A DNA stretch of 64,000 bases, taken from assembly GCA_947579605.1 (NCBI GenBank), contig OX388312.1, forward strand, positions 25,691,313-25,755,312, read 5' to 3'. Under the pieces are notes generated by a model that saw only the letters and a program-made list of their open reading frames with translations, did not search any database and was not told the origin of the DNA. Positions 34,885-44,726 of the stretch are shown here, one piece after another. This stretch comes from Athripsodes cinereus. Taxonomy: Eukaryota; Arthropoda; Insecta; Trichoptera; Leptoceridae. Position 1 is the first letter of the stretch. The number at the start of each line of letters is the position of its first letter. A program made the translations under genes and the position numbers.

Positions 34885-35290
34885 ACATACCATCACGGCG
34901 CTTCCCTTGCGGGGTAGGCAGAAAGGATCGAGCGCCACTTCCTTCTATCCTTGCATACTTCTTTCGCTTCCGTCGCTGTCATAGAATTCCTCATACGTGC
35001 TCTCCTGTTCAATGTGCTCAACGTGCTCAGTCAAGCTGCCTCTGTGTCTGCGAGAGGAGGTGAATGGAGAGAGTTTTAAAAGAGGGCTGAAGACACACCT
35101 TTTTGCTGGGAGTTTCGGGTGATGGAAACGATATACAGCGCCCTTGAGGTCATGTTATGAGTAAACGGCGCTTTACAAATTGTCCATATATATATATATA
35201 TATATATGACCGTCCTGTAGGATTTGATTTAAATGATCTTGCCATTTGATCCTCGGACTTCCACCTCTCCGAGCACCATAGCGCAATATT
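34885..35290 (-). pseudogene. LINE ORF2 C-terminus, interrupted by another LINE tail
   Basis: Minus-strand translation gives GGSPRIKWQDHLNQILQDG from 35205-35290 and LSTLNRRARMRNSMTATEAK then EVCKDRRKWRSILSAYPARE from 34885-35030. The intact order is visible at 60376-60600 as one frame. The two halves are separated by a 3' LINE fragment with its own TA tail (35034-35204). Confidence 0.85.
35034..35204 (+). mobile_element. L2-like LINE 3' end with ORF2 tail, nested insertion
   Basis: The plus frame ends ESFKRGLKTHLFAGSFG and stop (codons within 35070-35123). Next comes the 3' module with AGCGCC at 35137-35142 and GGCGCT at 35167-35172, then a (TA)n tail. It is 5'-truncated and inserted into the oppositely oriented LINE of 34885-35290. 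It is the copy that ties the GGCGCC tail module to an ORF2 C-terminus of CR1/L2 type. Confidence 0.82.
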
Positions 35291-35365
35291 TATATGAGTT
35301 GCGAAATAACAAGGAAGAAGACTGAACATAATTATTATAAAAAGCAAGAAATCCTTATTTTGTTT

Positions 35366-35475
35366 AGGAATTCCTTATCTTTAATAGCACGGAGAGGAAT
35401 ACTTGTTGTATTTTTATTACTTGCAGATAGTCCGCTGGCTATCTCATTTTTGAGATATGTTGTGATGATATTTGG
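35366..35475 (+). mobile_element. TAG-tail retroposon, 3' fragment
   Basis: TAGCACGGAGAGGAATACTTG, CTTGCAGATAGTCCGCTGGC and GAGATATGTTGTGATGAT follow the 3' half of the family. Confidence 0.7.
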
Positions 35476-35634
35476 TATAGTAGTAAGATGCTATTATCCT
35501 GCTGAGATCGCCATGCCCCAAAACTATTGATCTTAGTGTAAGGTGTAATTTTTATTATGTAATTAATAAATATATAGTTGTGTTGTTGTTCTATGATTAT
35601 TGTTACATTATATTTTGTTGTTCATTTATTTTGT

Positions 35635-35765
35635 TCTTCTTGCACATCATCGTTCATATAACAAATCAACAGAGCAGTTTACCTAAGAAAAATGCGATGA
35701 TGTGCATTAGCAGGATTATCTCTACATAGAGATTATCATTATCGTGGCATTATATTGAATTACGC
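35635..35765 (-). mobile_element. LINE-tail-like segment (GCACATCATCG type)
   Basis: CTTGCACATCATCGTTCATAT and GATGATGTGCATTAGCAGGA...GATTATC resemble 45850-45975 (TTTGCACATCATTATATAAC, GATGTGCAGTGGTGAGATTA). It is a shared repeat of unknown class with an internal inverted pair GCACATCAT/ATGATGTGC. Confidence 0.6.
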
Positions 35766-35917
35766 TTTAATTGAATTCTCTAATTGTGCATGCTGTAGAC
35801 GCTCTTAATTGGGGAACTGGCCAGATCTTATTGTATGTTTGTAATTTATGTATTGAGTTGTCAGTTTTCTGTGAGTGTCTCTATAAAATAAAATAAAAAA
35901 TATATAGGTACTTAATT

Positions 35918-36132
35918 AAATAAATTTAACAAATGTTTTATTCTACTATTTGATTTTTTTACCAGAGAGACGTTTTTCGTCTCGTTAGGACATTGTCAAT
36001 TGAGGATGTCATTGAGATTGACAAAGTCCTAACAAGATAAAAGACGTCTCTCTCGTAAATAAATCAAATAGTAGAATAAAACATTTGTTTTATTTATTTC
36101 GCTATGGAATTCTACTATCTAAACACCGACAC
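35918..36132 (+). mobile_element. hairpin element D, copy 2
   Basis: The outer arms (ACAAATGTTTTATTCTACTA against TAGTAGAATAAAACATTTGT) enclose inner arms GAGAGACGT...CGTCTCGTTAGGACATTGTC and GACAAAGTCCTAACAAGAT...ACGTCTCTC. The tail TATGGAATTCTACTATCTAA...CACCGACAC follows. It has a larger centre than copy 1. Confidence 0.85.
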
Positions 36133-36134
36133 AG

Positions 36135-36880
36135 TGAATACATACGTCATGATAAGTTATATATCTATAATTTTCTATTCTCATAAAACAAACTATGTCG
36201 CACTTACAAAAAACTTTGTTGGAAGGGATTGTCTCCAGGCACTAAACGCCTAATGTATGTTTGTTTCTTATTACAACAATACATAGTTTATCTTATTTTA
36301 CTTACATAGTCTTACGTAATTAGCTCCATCTGGTGTCACAATATTTTGTAACTTATTTTTTTTCAACATTTATCAATAATTATTTTATACTCTATTCTAA
36401 TAATAATAAATGTATGTGGTAGATATTGGTACATAATAATATGTAGTAGGTAATATAGGTCGGTAAGTGATATTGTTACATGGTGTATGATACACAGGTG
36501 TGCACGCGGACATTTTGTCAATTTTCCCCGGTAATTTTTCCCCTCACACATTCAATAAAGGCTGTTGTTAATATGGCCTAAATGTATACATTATATATAC
36601 GCACACAATTTCTTTTCCTATCAACCAATTCAAAAAAGAAACATGTGATGTTTTTATCAAACCTTATACCCAATATAAAGTTTATAATACCGAGAATCAG
36701 GCTGTTGAAGTTGGAGGATATATTTTATCTGCGCAACACATTGGCCACATATTTTTTCGTTTGCGCAGACTCAATTAAAACATAGCGATAATAATAATGA
36801 AGTAATTACAGCAATAATTAATCCTATGTAAAGTGAATTCCAAACTTATTTTTATTTGCAACCCAATAGTGTATATATGT
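36135..36880. other. unique DNA, nothing recognised
   Basis: No supported gene or repeat is seen. Confidence 0.45.
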
Positions 36881-37105
36881 TGGCAATGGGCGGGTCATGT
36901 TGTGAGACGAAACGACGGTAGATGGACTCCCAGAATTCTCAAATGGCGACCATGGAGTAGCAAAAGAAGCATCGGCAGACCACAAAAGAGATGGACTGAC
37001 GACATTACTCCAATCGCGGGAAGGAAATGGATACAGAGGGCACAGGACCGCAATGATCGGAAGAGTTTGGAAGAGGCTTATATCCAGCAGTGGAGAGATG
37101 GCTAA
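36881..37105 (+). pseudogene. LINE ORF2 C-terminus (WAGHVVRR..GRPQKRW type)
   Basis: A 74-codon open frame: WQWAGHVVRRNDGRWTPRIL, SIGRPQKRWTDDI, GRKWIQRAQDRNDRKSLEEA and YIQQWRDG then stop. W-A-G-H-V-x-R and G-R-P-x-x-R-W-x-D followed by A-x-D-R are the standard end of an abundant insect LINE ORF2 family. The frame is preserved here but lacks everything upstream. Confidence 0.85.
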
Positions 37106-37184
37106 CTAAGAAGAAGTGTATATATGTGTACTGAAGAATAAAATAACTAATAATATTTACATTTCGATTACGTATAGATGACCA

Positions 37185-37237
37185 GGATGTTTATGACATG
37201 GAGAACGTATACTGGCTATCCCACTTGTGGAAGTTGT
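37185..37237 (+). mobile_element. TAG-tail retroposon, 3' fragment
   Basis: ACTGGCTATCCCACTTGTGG and GTCGTGATGGCATAGAT match the 3' end. About 60 bp further an opposed piece (ACACCTTCCACAAGTGG) may be a second fragment. Confidence 0.6.
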
Positions 37238-37468
37238 CGTGATGGCATAGATATTTCATATTGGAAGTTCATTATGGTTGCTCGATGACGGCCATATCTA
37301 TCAATATAAGCACGACACCTTCCACAAGTGGTACAGTTAGTGAACTTAATGTGGTAAATATAAATGTAAATATAATTTTTTTAACTTAATGTGGTAATTA
37401 TAAATGCCATCCTATCCGTACTACAAAAATTAAATAGATTCATCATTCAAATAGATTGAGGTAACTCT

Positions 37469-37607
37469 GAAATTAAAAATAAAATGTTTTCTTCTTCTAT
37501 ATGATTTTTTCTCGAGAGAGACGTCTCTCTTGAGAACGAGTTATATAGTAGAAGGACACATTTGTCTTTTAATTTCGTTGTGAATTTTACTACCTAAACA
37601 CCGACAG
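37469..37607 (+). mobile_element. hairpin element D, copy 3 (short centre)
   Basis: GAAATTAAAAATAAAATGTT...TCTTCTATATGATT pairs with TATATAGTAGAAGGACACAT...TTTTAATTTCG around a palindromic GAGAGACGTCTCTC core at 37514-37531. The tail GAATTTTACTACCTAAACAC and CCGACAG follows. Confidence 0.82.
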
Positions 37608-37625
37608 AGTGAACTCTTAGCTTAA

Positions 37626-37990
37626 TGTCTAATAAAGACATGTTGTATCTTTTATTAAACGATGAGGTTTGCTACCAATCCCGAATGTCTTAATTTTTTG
37701 TTAGAACGGAGAGGACAGCTTGCATGTTTGTTGCATGCACCTGAGGCCTGAGTCAATAACACATTTTCACGTTACGTTTTCGTTCCTATAGCGTTCAAAT
37801 GCAGACGACGTTGCGCCAAAGTGTCAATTTTCGTAACTATTGTGTATCTTAGCAACGAAATTGACGCTTGATTGCAACTTCGTCTATACTCGAACGTTAA
37901 CGGAACGAAAACGTAACGTGAAAATGTGTTATTGACTCAGGCCTCTGGCCTGCTGGCTGTCCTGTTGGTAGTTGCAGTAGTAATAAATGT
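37626..37990 (+). mobile_element. TAG-tail retroposon split by a hairpin MITE
   Basis: Left part 37626-37743 (AACGATGAGGTTTGCTACCA, ACGGAGAGGACAGCTTGCAT) and right part 37945-37990 (CTGGCCTGCTGGCTGTCCTG) are contiguous in the family. The 201-bp element lies exactly between them with CTG on both sides. Confidence 0.85.
37744..37944. mobile_element. 201-bp hairpin MITE, copy 1, CTG duplication
   Basis: The 43 terminal bases at each end are perfect inverted copies (AGGCCTGAGTCAATAACACA inwards). Weaker complementarity runs almost to the centre, so the whole element can fold as one hairpin. Flanking CTG (37741-37743 and 37945-37947) fits a 3-bp target duplication, supported by the uninterrupted retroposon sequence reading CACCTGGCCTG. 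Confidence 0.9.
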
Positions 37991-38723
37991 CTAACTGCTT
38001 TAATAAATCTTTCAAAAAGTTACGTACATAAGAAAGTGAGGGACCCATCTATGGGCGATAAGGTACTATCCATTTTTTTCAAATATAATTATTACCTTTG
38101 AGAATTGAATTTCAGAATTCAATTTTTACACAATTCAATATACAGAACATCTGATAATTTCGTAACAATGCGATATTTCTGTTTTAATTTATCCCTAGGG
38201 TATTATCACTTGGTACAGGTAAAGTGTCAATGTAATGATTGATTGTTTCCAACGTGTTGTGTTAACTGGTTGTACACAATGACAGCATACTAGGCCCTGC
38301 CCGTATTCAATACAATATAATATTATACACATCAGAGATGAATAATGAATAGTGGTTCGAACGGATGCCGGATATTCGACTCGATTCTACATAAAACGGA
38401 TGCTCGGTTTTTTATGTCGTGTACAGCTAAGGACGAGCTATTTTGTTCGGAGTAAGATGAGGTGTCATATTGTATAATATTAGTGAGCGAGTAAAAGTAT
38501 TCAATTTACTCTTATGTGATTTAAAATTGCTTATTACTGAAGATGAACTTAATCGAAAAAAGCTTTTATAAATAATAGTAAAATGAAAGTATGTGGTGGT
38601 TTAAAAAGCCAATGTTATATTATATCTTGATTAATAAAATGGATTGAATATTTATAGATTTTCTATCATGTTGAAATCTGCATACTCTTATAATAGGTTT
38701 CTTTCATTTTTTAATCGATCATA

Positions 38724-39050
38724 CTATCACGGCATTTCCCACCAGTGGGTTAGCCAGCGGACCAATCACATATTATACACACGCAAATCATCTTCTTAGT
38801 ACCCATAAAAGTTAATGCAGAGTGGGTGATGGTATTCCTTAAGTGCCTGACTTGCGTCTTTTAAATCGGGAAATTTTTAAATTGTTGGCTTATTGTATGT
38901 TTGCGTTTGCTTTTCTTGGCTAGAAGGACATTGAACGAGTGCATTAAAAATATTTCCTCAAAACTTACAAATGGATACTTACTCAAAACTTAAAAACTTG
39001 CTGAAAATAGTGGAGGACTTATTTTTTGTAGGGTATTCTTATATTTCTAT
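38724..39050 (-). mobile_element. TAG-tail retroposon, old, with internal insertion
   Basis: CATACTATCACGGCATTTCC, TAGCCAGCGGACCAATCACA and AGAGTGGGTGATGGTATTCC are the minus-strand 3' half. TGCTGAAAATAGTGGAGGAC and GTAGGGTATTC near 39000-39043 resemble the 5' end, separated by about 120 bp of extra DNA. Confidence 0.55.
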
Positions 39051-39894
39051 AAACCGAACACCTTACTTTACTGTGTCAATAAATAAGTACCTAATTTAAC
39101 ATTTATTTTTGCAGATATATTTGCCTATCCGGTTTCTACCGATACGATAGACAAACAGGATGTTTGTGTCACCTCTAATACGAGTATATCTATAGCCGTA
39201 CCTAGCTGTTGACTAATAAATATATATTGTATCGGTGGCAAACGACCCGCGCACTTGAAATAAAAAAAAATATACATAAAATACGACACCTCCTATGAAA
39301 AAATAATATATGGTTGTGTTTTTATTTTCAATTTATCCATTAATTAATTTTATGCGTTAATTTTAAATCGGTGACAGTTTGATTATTATAATTAATTATG
39401 TTTTATTCTAACAATATTGCTTTGATTATTTTCAGATACTTTTTGAAGAAAGAGTTTATTTTTTGTCCTGTCAGTATATTATTTTTGTTACATAATTGCC
39501 AAAGAGGTGTTTTAATCTAAATACAATAATAATCACAACCATCACGATGAAACAACACTCGCATGTCATTTTGAAATATATACATTGATACAATATTCTC
39601 TTTCTCTTTTTCTAGACGGAATGGTGGATCATTTCACCTAGATAGCTATTTCCTCCCAAAATTTTTGCCAATTCTTTCTGCCAAATCTTGGACGGTTTTA
39701 CCAAAAAAGTCTTTTAATATAAATGTTTCTCCGTACAGCTTTCAAAATCTTAATATTAGTCTTTTTCTATGTTATTGACCGAAGGTACTCGTTGGAAGTC
39801 CATTTCAAGATAAATTGAAAAAAAAACACAGTATGTAGTCAACTCCCAAATGACTTTTATTATCTTCGATTACTAATATTCGGATTTTTTTTTA
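39051..39894. other. unique AT-rich DNA, no gene recognised
   Basis: No supported gene. The minus strand of 39600-39790 has a fairly composed frame broken by stops, and I could not assign it. Confidence 0.4.
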
Positions 39895-40205
39895 ACGCGG
39901 CGGCAGAATTGCCATCCACACTTCTCAGCATTATACAACCAGATAAGTCTCCATATGATCAGTCATGGTCAAACAAAAACTTAACAGTCTAATGCCGGGA
40001 AAAATTCACCTATCCAGATATACAGGATATCAAAGGATTAGGCTCAGAACGCGTGTTCAAAATACCAGCATTGTGCCTGAAATATCTGTGTTCATAAACT
40101 TTTTTACAATATTACAAGTGTTTATTATAATAGATTTTTGAATTTTAATGTACAAATTAACCGGTAAATCTAATTTTTGTAAATTATTTATTAAAGATTT
40201 CGGAA
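39895..40205 (-). mobile_element. 3' UTR of the restriction-like-endonuclease LINE
   Basis: It directly follows the minus-strand stop at 40206. It ends CTGCCGCCGCG plus a short A-tail (T-run on plus at 39887-39891). A near-identical truncated copy is at 28232-28536. Confidence 0.8.
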
Positions 40206-40697
40206 TTACCCTGTAGCTAACATGACTAAAGGTATTATATAAACGGACCTAGAATGCCAAATATTTTTTATTTCTGCTGCTAGTTCTGTATATTTACGTA
40301 TTTTTTCTGCGACGGTTGTTTGTATATTATGTGTATTTGGGACAGCGATGTCTATTAGGTACGTTATTTTAATACGTTTATCGTGTAATACTAAATCGGG
40401 TCTATTATGATGTATTTGTCTATCTGTTATTATTGTTTTATCATAATAGAACCTGTAATTTTGATTTTCTAAAACCGGTTCCGGGTTGTATTTATAATAA
40501 GTAGTTACATTTTGTGAGTTTAATAGATTATGTTTAATTGCTAAATTTTGATGTATTATTTTTGCGACATGATTATGTCTATTAGTATATTCAGTTTGAG
40601 CGAGAAGATAACAACCCGAAACTATGTGTTGTATTGTTTCCGGTTTGGCCAGACATTTCCTACACGAATCATCAATTGTATTTTGATTTTTATTATA
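40206..40697 (-). pseudogene. LINE ORF2 C-terminus with CCHC knuckle and RPD restriction-like nuclease
   Basis: Open for 163 residues with no start Met. A zinc knuckle C12-x2-C15-x8-H24-x4-C29 (CRKCLAKPETIQHIVSGC) comes first. Next comes HNHVAKIIHQNLAIKH. A nuclease-like motif follows: RPD at residues 99-101, then D116 fourteen residues after PD, within TYLIDIAVPNTHNIQ. The family fit is LINEs with a C-terminal restriction-like endonuclease (R2/R4/Dong/NeSL-type), which cleave target DNA for target-primed reverse transcription. The RT domain is absent, cut off near a SINE-B at 40726. The frame is intact, so decay is limited. The exact clade is not assigned. Confidence 0.82.
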
Positions 40698-40725
40698 ATA
40701 TTATATTAGTATATATTAGTATTGA

Positions 40726-40890
40726 TGATGGAGTCGAGAATCTCCGAATACTGGGGGTCCGTGGTTCGATACCAAGAACCGGCAAACTCCTCTTTCACGA
40801 CACAAGATTTTAGTAGCTTACTGTGAAAGGTGTATAAGGTTGTATTTGGGTTTATAACAAAACCCAGATATATCTTTTTTTTAAAAAAAG
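40726..40890 (+). mobile_element. SINE-B, diverged head
   Basis: GATGATGGAGTCGAGAATCTC, GGGGTCCGTGGTTCGATACC, CTCCTCTTTCACGACACAAG and GTGTATAAGGTTGTATTTGG then ACCCAGATATATC and a T-run. It sits at the 5' edge of the truncated endonuclease LINE. Confidence 0.85.
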
Positions 40891-41317
40891 ACTCTTAATA
40901 TTAGTCCATTTTCTGGTATTTTAAATACGCGTTCCTGTGATTTTGGATAAACAATTAAAAGTTCCTCTACATTACCTAATATTTTGCATGTTTTGTTCGT
41001 TCCACCAAAATATACCTATACATGAGATATTTCACACGTACACATGTAGAAGTAGTTGTAGCACTGAATAGATTTATTTGTGAATCTTTTCAATATTCAA
41101 TCCGAATTTCTATTCAACAAGCAATTGTTGTTGAAAAATTCTCACTATCAAATTCACCGTGTCTACAAGAAACGTTTATTTTTGTGTATATAGTGGAATC
41201 TCGTATATAATAATATATATGTATACGTTTATAGTTATATAACGTACGTAAAGAAACGTGAGCCGATTTATCTCATGTCGAGTACAAAAAAGTAATATCA
41301 AAGTTTCTTTTATTTTA
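40891..41317. other. unclassified; 117-bp minus frame with gene-like composition
   Basis: On minus near 40895-41012 a short frame reads YFGGTNKTCKILGNVEELLI then VYPKSQERVFKIP. It has balanced composition, but no family is recognised and it is short. It could be more LINE sequence beyond the SINE or a captured exon. Confidence 0.25.
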
Positions 41318-41370
41318 AATAAATAATAAATTTGGAATTCCACAGTGTTAATCACGAAACATTCGAAAAA
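41318..41370 (+). mobile_element. hairpin element E, tail-only copy
   Basis: ATTTGGAATTCCACAGTGTT and AATCACGAAACATTCG match the tail of 26393-26430. A left half TTTTATTTTAAATAAATAAT precedes it, but no long palindrome remains. Confidence 0.5.
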
Positions 41371-41683
41371 AAAATCATATCAGGATTATACAAATATTAA
41401 CTTGTTCACTTTGTTCACTTTTTGTTCACTTAGTCTTAATTAACTCGTTCACCTGAATTTCATTTTATTTATTAATTTAAAAGCATGTTGTGGTGATTGT
41501 ATATTTGTATTTGTTCTTAACTTTGATGATTTTTTGAAACCCTTCTGGTAAATTTAGGATCTTCACTGGTCCACCTTTTGATTTTGTAAATTGTTATCAT
41601 GTACTATAATCGACTGTCTGATCCTGTATACATTGTAAAAATAAAATAAAATAAAATAAAATTAAAAATAAAACATATACCGG

Positions 41684-41822
41684 GTTAGTTGGAAGACATC
41701 GCATTTTAGCGATAAACTCGCCCTCTGTACATTGAATTGTATAAATGATATTTTCTATGTTAATTTGTATTTTTGTAAACAATGTACAGTGAAGAATAAA
41801 ATAAATAAATAAATAAATAAAT
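41684..41822 (+). mobile_element. GGTTAG-type LINE 3' tail
   Basis: It is nearly identical to 17923-18066, with GGGTTAGTTGGAAGACATCG, TGTACATTG/CAATGTACA and an (AAAT)n tail. Confidence 0.85.
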
Positions 41823-41829
41823 ACATTTT

Positions 41830-42190
41830 TCATTTAGTATTTTCACAAGACTTAATTGATCACGAATTGACATTCAAAAGCAATCGTTCTTGTCATCATG
41901 CTAATGTAAAAAATCTGTAGTTTTTATTATGAATCATGATTATTACATGCAATTAAGATCTGCAAGGATTAATGTCTGTGTTTGCCTTTTGACAAATGTA
42001 GCATGAACTCACACCAGTTACCATTATTCGGGGGCTCATACCTAATTAAATAGAAAAAATAGCATAATTTTGTTGGATTAACTTTGCATCTCATTTTATG
42101 AAAACTTGACCGTCTTAATATAATATGATATTGGTATCTATTTTCAACGGCTTTTTATTGGAAAAACGTTAATATTTTTATTGTGTATAG
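41830..42190. other. unique DNA, nothing recognised
   Basis: No supported gene or repeat is seen. Confidence 0.45.
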
Positions 42191-42196
42191 GTACAG

Positions 42197-42397
42197 CAGG
42201 GTTACTCTTGACAAAATCTAAATACGATCTTAATCTTAATCATACGACGCACGAAGTGACTATTAATCAAAAGTACGTGCATAACAATCTCGCAGTAGCG
42301 GTAGCGCGGTATTTTTGACCATAGTCCCTTCGCGCGTCGTATGATTAAGATCAAGACTAGATTAAGACCTATTTAGATTGTATCAAGAGTAGCCCTG
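42197..42397. mobile_element. 201-bp fold-back MITE with CAG duplication
   Basis: The ends CAGGGTTACTCTTGACAAAA and TTGTATCAAGAGTAGCCCTG are inverted, and pairing continues through ATCTTAATCATACGACGC against GCGTCGTATGATTAAGAT. CAG occurs on both sides (42194-42196, 42398-42400). The length equals that of the 37744/53654 family, but the sequence differs. A CWG 3-bp duplication is known for some PIF/Harbinger-type elements, so that superfamily is a candidate. Confidence 0.85.
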
Positions 42398-42616
42398 CAG
42401 GAGCTATCTTTCACAATCACCACACCAAGGAAAGACAAATAAAATAACACTTAACAAAACTTCTGGTTATATTGCAGTATTGCACGTGGTAGAGATATGC
42501 ATTGGGCTTTCAATGCGTTGAACAAATAAAACTAAATTTCACTAACACCATGTGTATATAGAGTATAGACAGACAATTCCAATTTTCAATTTTACGATAT
42601 GTTCTGCATACACGTA

Positions 42617-42656
42617 GTATCTATACATTGTATATGGATATACAATGTATAGATAC
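42617..42656. repeat. perfect 17-18-bp stem hairpin
   Basis: GTATCTATACATTGTAT and ATACAATGTATAGATAC flank a 6-nt loop. A third half-copy CTACAATGTATAGGTAC follows at 42665-42681. Confidence 0.8.
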
Positions 42657-42681
42657 GTATATACCTACAATGTATAGGTAC

Positions 42682-43284
42682 GGATATATTCTTCTATTAA
42701 GTAATTCTTTCAGACTTGTTTGCATTGTTGCACAATAATGTTGCACATCACAATATCTTTGTAGTAGTAAACGTGTTAAATTGTTCGTACAGAGGTATTA
42801 GTATTCTTATTTATTGTTGTAACAATGCTGCAACATTATTTGCGCTATTATATTGATACTTAAAATGTTAATGCTTACAAAATGTTATGGATTATATAAA
42901 TATATATTAAATAACACTAAATATATACACATTTGTCAATAATAAATTAAGAAATTACAATGATACAATATGACAACGAGCTTTGATCAATTTGAAGTGA
43001 TTGAGATACAGTTTATAAGAAAGTATCTTAAATACTTTTTATACATAATATTGTAACAAATGGATATGCTTTTTACAAAAAAGCTGCAAATATAAAGTTT
43101 ATTTATCATTTGAACATTATACGGCATTTGCCTTTTACAAAATTTTATAATAGTTACAATATCACACACTCCTCAAACATACCTACAATATTAAAACTTA
43201 TAATTATAATATATAATCAGATAGGATAAGATTTGAATATGATACGATTTCAAGATGCAGATGGAAGAAAAAAACACTTTAACA
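42682..43284. other. unique AT-rich DNA, nothing recognised
   Basis: No supported gene or repeat is seen. Confidence 0.45.
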
Positions 43285-43492
43285 GTCACTTCAGTGTCGT
43301 GGTATGCCATCTATCCGAATGTCTTAATTTTTATTGATATGAAGAAAACGATTGTATTTATTTTATCGACGCCCTTGAGATGGTCACGGATCATTAAACG
43401 GCGCCACATATAAATTATCCAATTACAAAAATAATAAAAATGGAGCTAATTCACTAGTTACCCTAATTGTGGCAAACATTATGATGGAATAG
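43285..43492 (+). mobile_element. TAG-tail retroposon split by an L2-like tail
   Basis: GTCGTGGTATGCCATCTATC and GAATGTCTTAATTTTTATTG (left), and TTCACTAGTTACCCTAATTG with AACATTATGATGGAATAG (right), are the 3' half of the family. They are separated by the insertion at 43361-43440. Confidence 0.7.
43361..43440 (+). mobile_element. L2-like LINE 3' tail
   Basis: GACGCCCTTGAGATGGTCAC with GGCGCC at 43400-43405 and an AATAATAAAAA tail. It is nested in a TAG-tail retroposon. Confidence 0.82.
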
Positions 43493-43907
43493 ATAGAAAT
43501 TATACAATTTATGATTTGCAGCTTTGCGCATTGAATTTAATCTCTATAATTGGGGATTTTTGACATCGTTAATTTAAATATTCATGAATAAATTATTGGC
43601 CTTCCAATTGACGTTGTCGTCAAAAAAAGGTTTTATGTTATTATTATTATTTATTTTGATAAATGTTTCGGCTACAAAAAAAAAGAATTATGCAAAGACT
43701 TAATGACAACTTTGAATAAATTCAATGGTCCATTGGTAAGTAGATGGTATACAGCAATAGTAATTAGCGAAATTTCAAAAGAGCATGCAAAGCGGATTTA
43801 TTCTGACCATTTTCATCATTAACCATGTGACATGTCGATGTTGTGGTCAGTGATGTAATGATTTTAACGGGTAACGGATATCTGATAACATATTATTAAA
43901 CGGGGAT

Positions 43908-44335
43908 TTTTTCTGTATGTAAAAGGCAGGTGTACGTAAAATATCACGTATAAGACATTAGCCATCTTCAATTCAGCGATCGAGGGCCATAGACAAACCG
44001 CACTTGGTGATCGACTACTGAAGAACTTTTCGACAATCTACCTACAATGTACCGTGTAATTATGCGTTATTGTCGCGGTTATTGTCGAAATTTTGTTTTG
44101 TAGTCGATCGCCAAGTGCGGTTTGTCTAGAAGGTCAGGTATTTTTTTTCCAAAAAATACAACCAGCTCTTACAATGGATGATAAAATAATACAATCGTGA
44201 TTTACATTGTCAATCATATTGATATGGATCTTTTGTTTGTTATTGGCCCAGATAAGATAGCCTGTATGTTTTTATATATGCAGATAGTCTGCTTGCTACC
44301 CTACTTCTGGGATGTGTCATGATGGTATAGATAGG
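43908..44335 (+). mobile_element. TAG-tail retroposon split by a fold-back element
   Basis: GTATGTAAAAGGCAGGTGTA and CATCTTCAATTCAGCGAT lie left. TATGCAGATAGTCTGCTTGC, CTACCCTACTTCTGGGATGT and CATGATGGTATAGATAG lie right. The element at 43990 sits between them. Flanking CGGATATCTGATAAC (about 43882) and GTTATCGGCATTAACTATCC (about 44941) form an inverted pair that may be the arms of an older host transposon. Confidence 0.65.
43990..44128. mobile_element. 139-bp fold-back element, TA-flanked
   Basis: TAGACAAACCGCACTTGGTG and CCAAGTGCGGTTTGTCTA are inverted, and pairing continues through GATCGACTAC and TTTCGACAAT. TA at both edges fits a Tc1/mariner-type 2-bp duplication. Confidence 0.82.
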
Positions 44336-44359
44336 TGGATATGTAGTATATTCTACCAT

Positions 44360-44715
44360 GGTATTTTTTTTTTTTTTTTTTTTTTTAAAAAGGTCAAGGG
44401 ACCTTACATCCCTTGTGTCACTGCGACCATAACAGATCTATTGTGACATCCTTCTGTGTCATATCTCACTCTCAAGACCTAGGTGCGTCATGTAGCTCAC
44501 TATTTGTCTTGGTGTGAGAAGTCTCACTTTCTCAGAGTCCAGCAGTGGACCTCCGAGGATGTGACTTCGGTTGCGAGCGAGTGCGTCACAGTTACAGAGG
44601 ATGTGGATGGGCGTTTCATTATCCTCTGAACAGAATCTGCAGGTTGGGGTATCTGACAATCCAATTTTTGTCATATGCTTCCTTAGTCTACCATGGTTGC
44701 GACATAATCTACATA
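44360..44715 (-). pseudogene. LINE ORF2 C-terminus with CCHC knuckle and T-tail
   Basis: The minus frame reads LCRNHGRLRKHMTKIGLSDT then PTCRFCSEDNETPIHILCNC, a C-x2-C-x8-H-x4-C knuckle. Stop is at 44459. The 3' UTR ends AAGGGACCTTACATCCC-type sequence and a long A-tail (T-run on plus 44367-44385). H-x-x-L-R-x-H followed by the knuckle is the C-terminal end after the RNase H region in I/Jockey-type LINEs. Confidence 0.82.
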
Positions 44716-44726
44716 ATCACATAATC

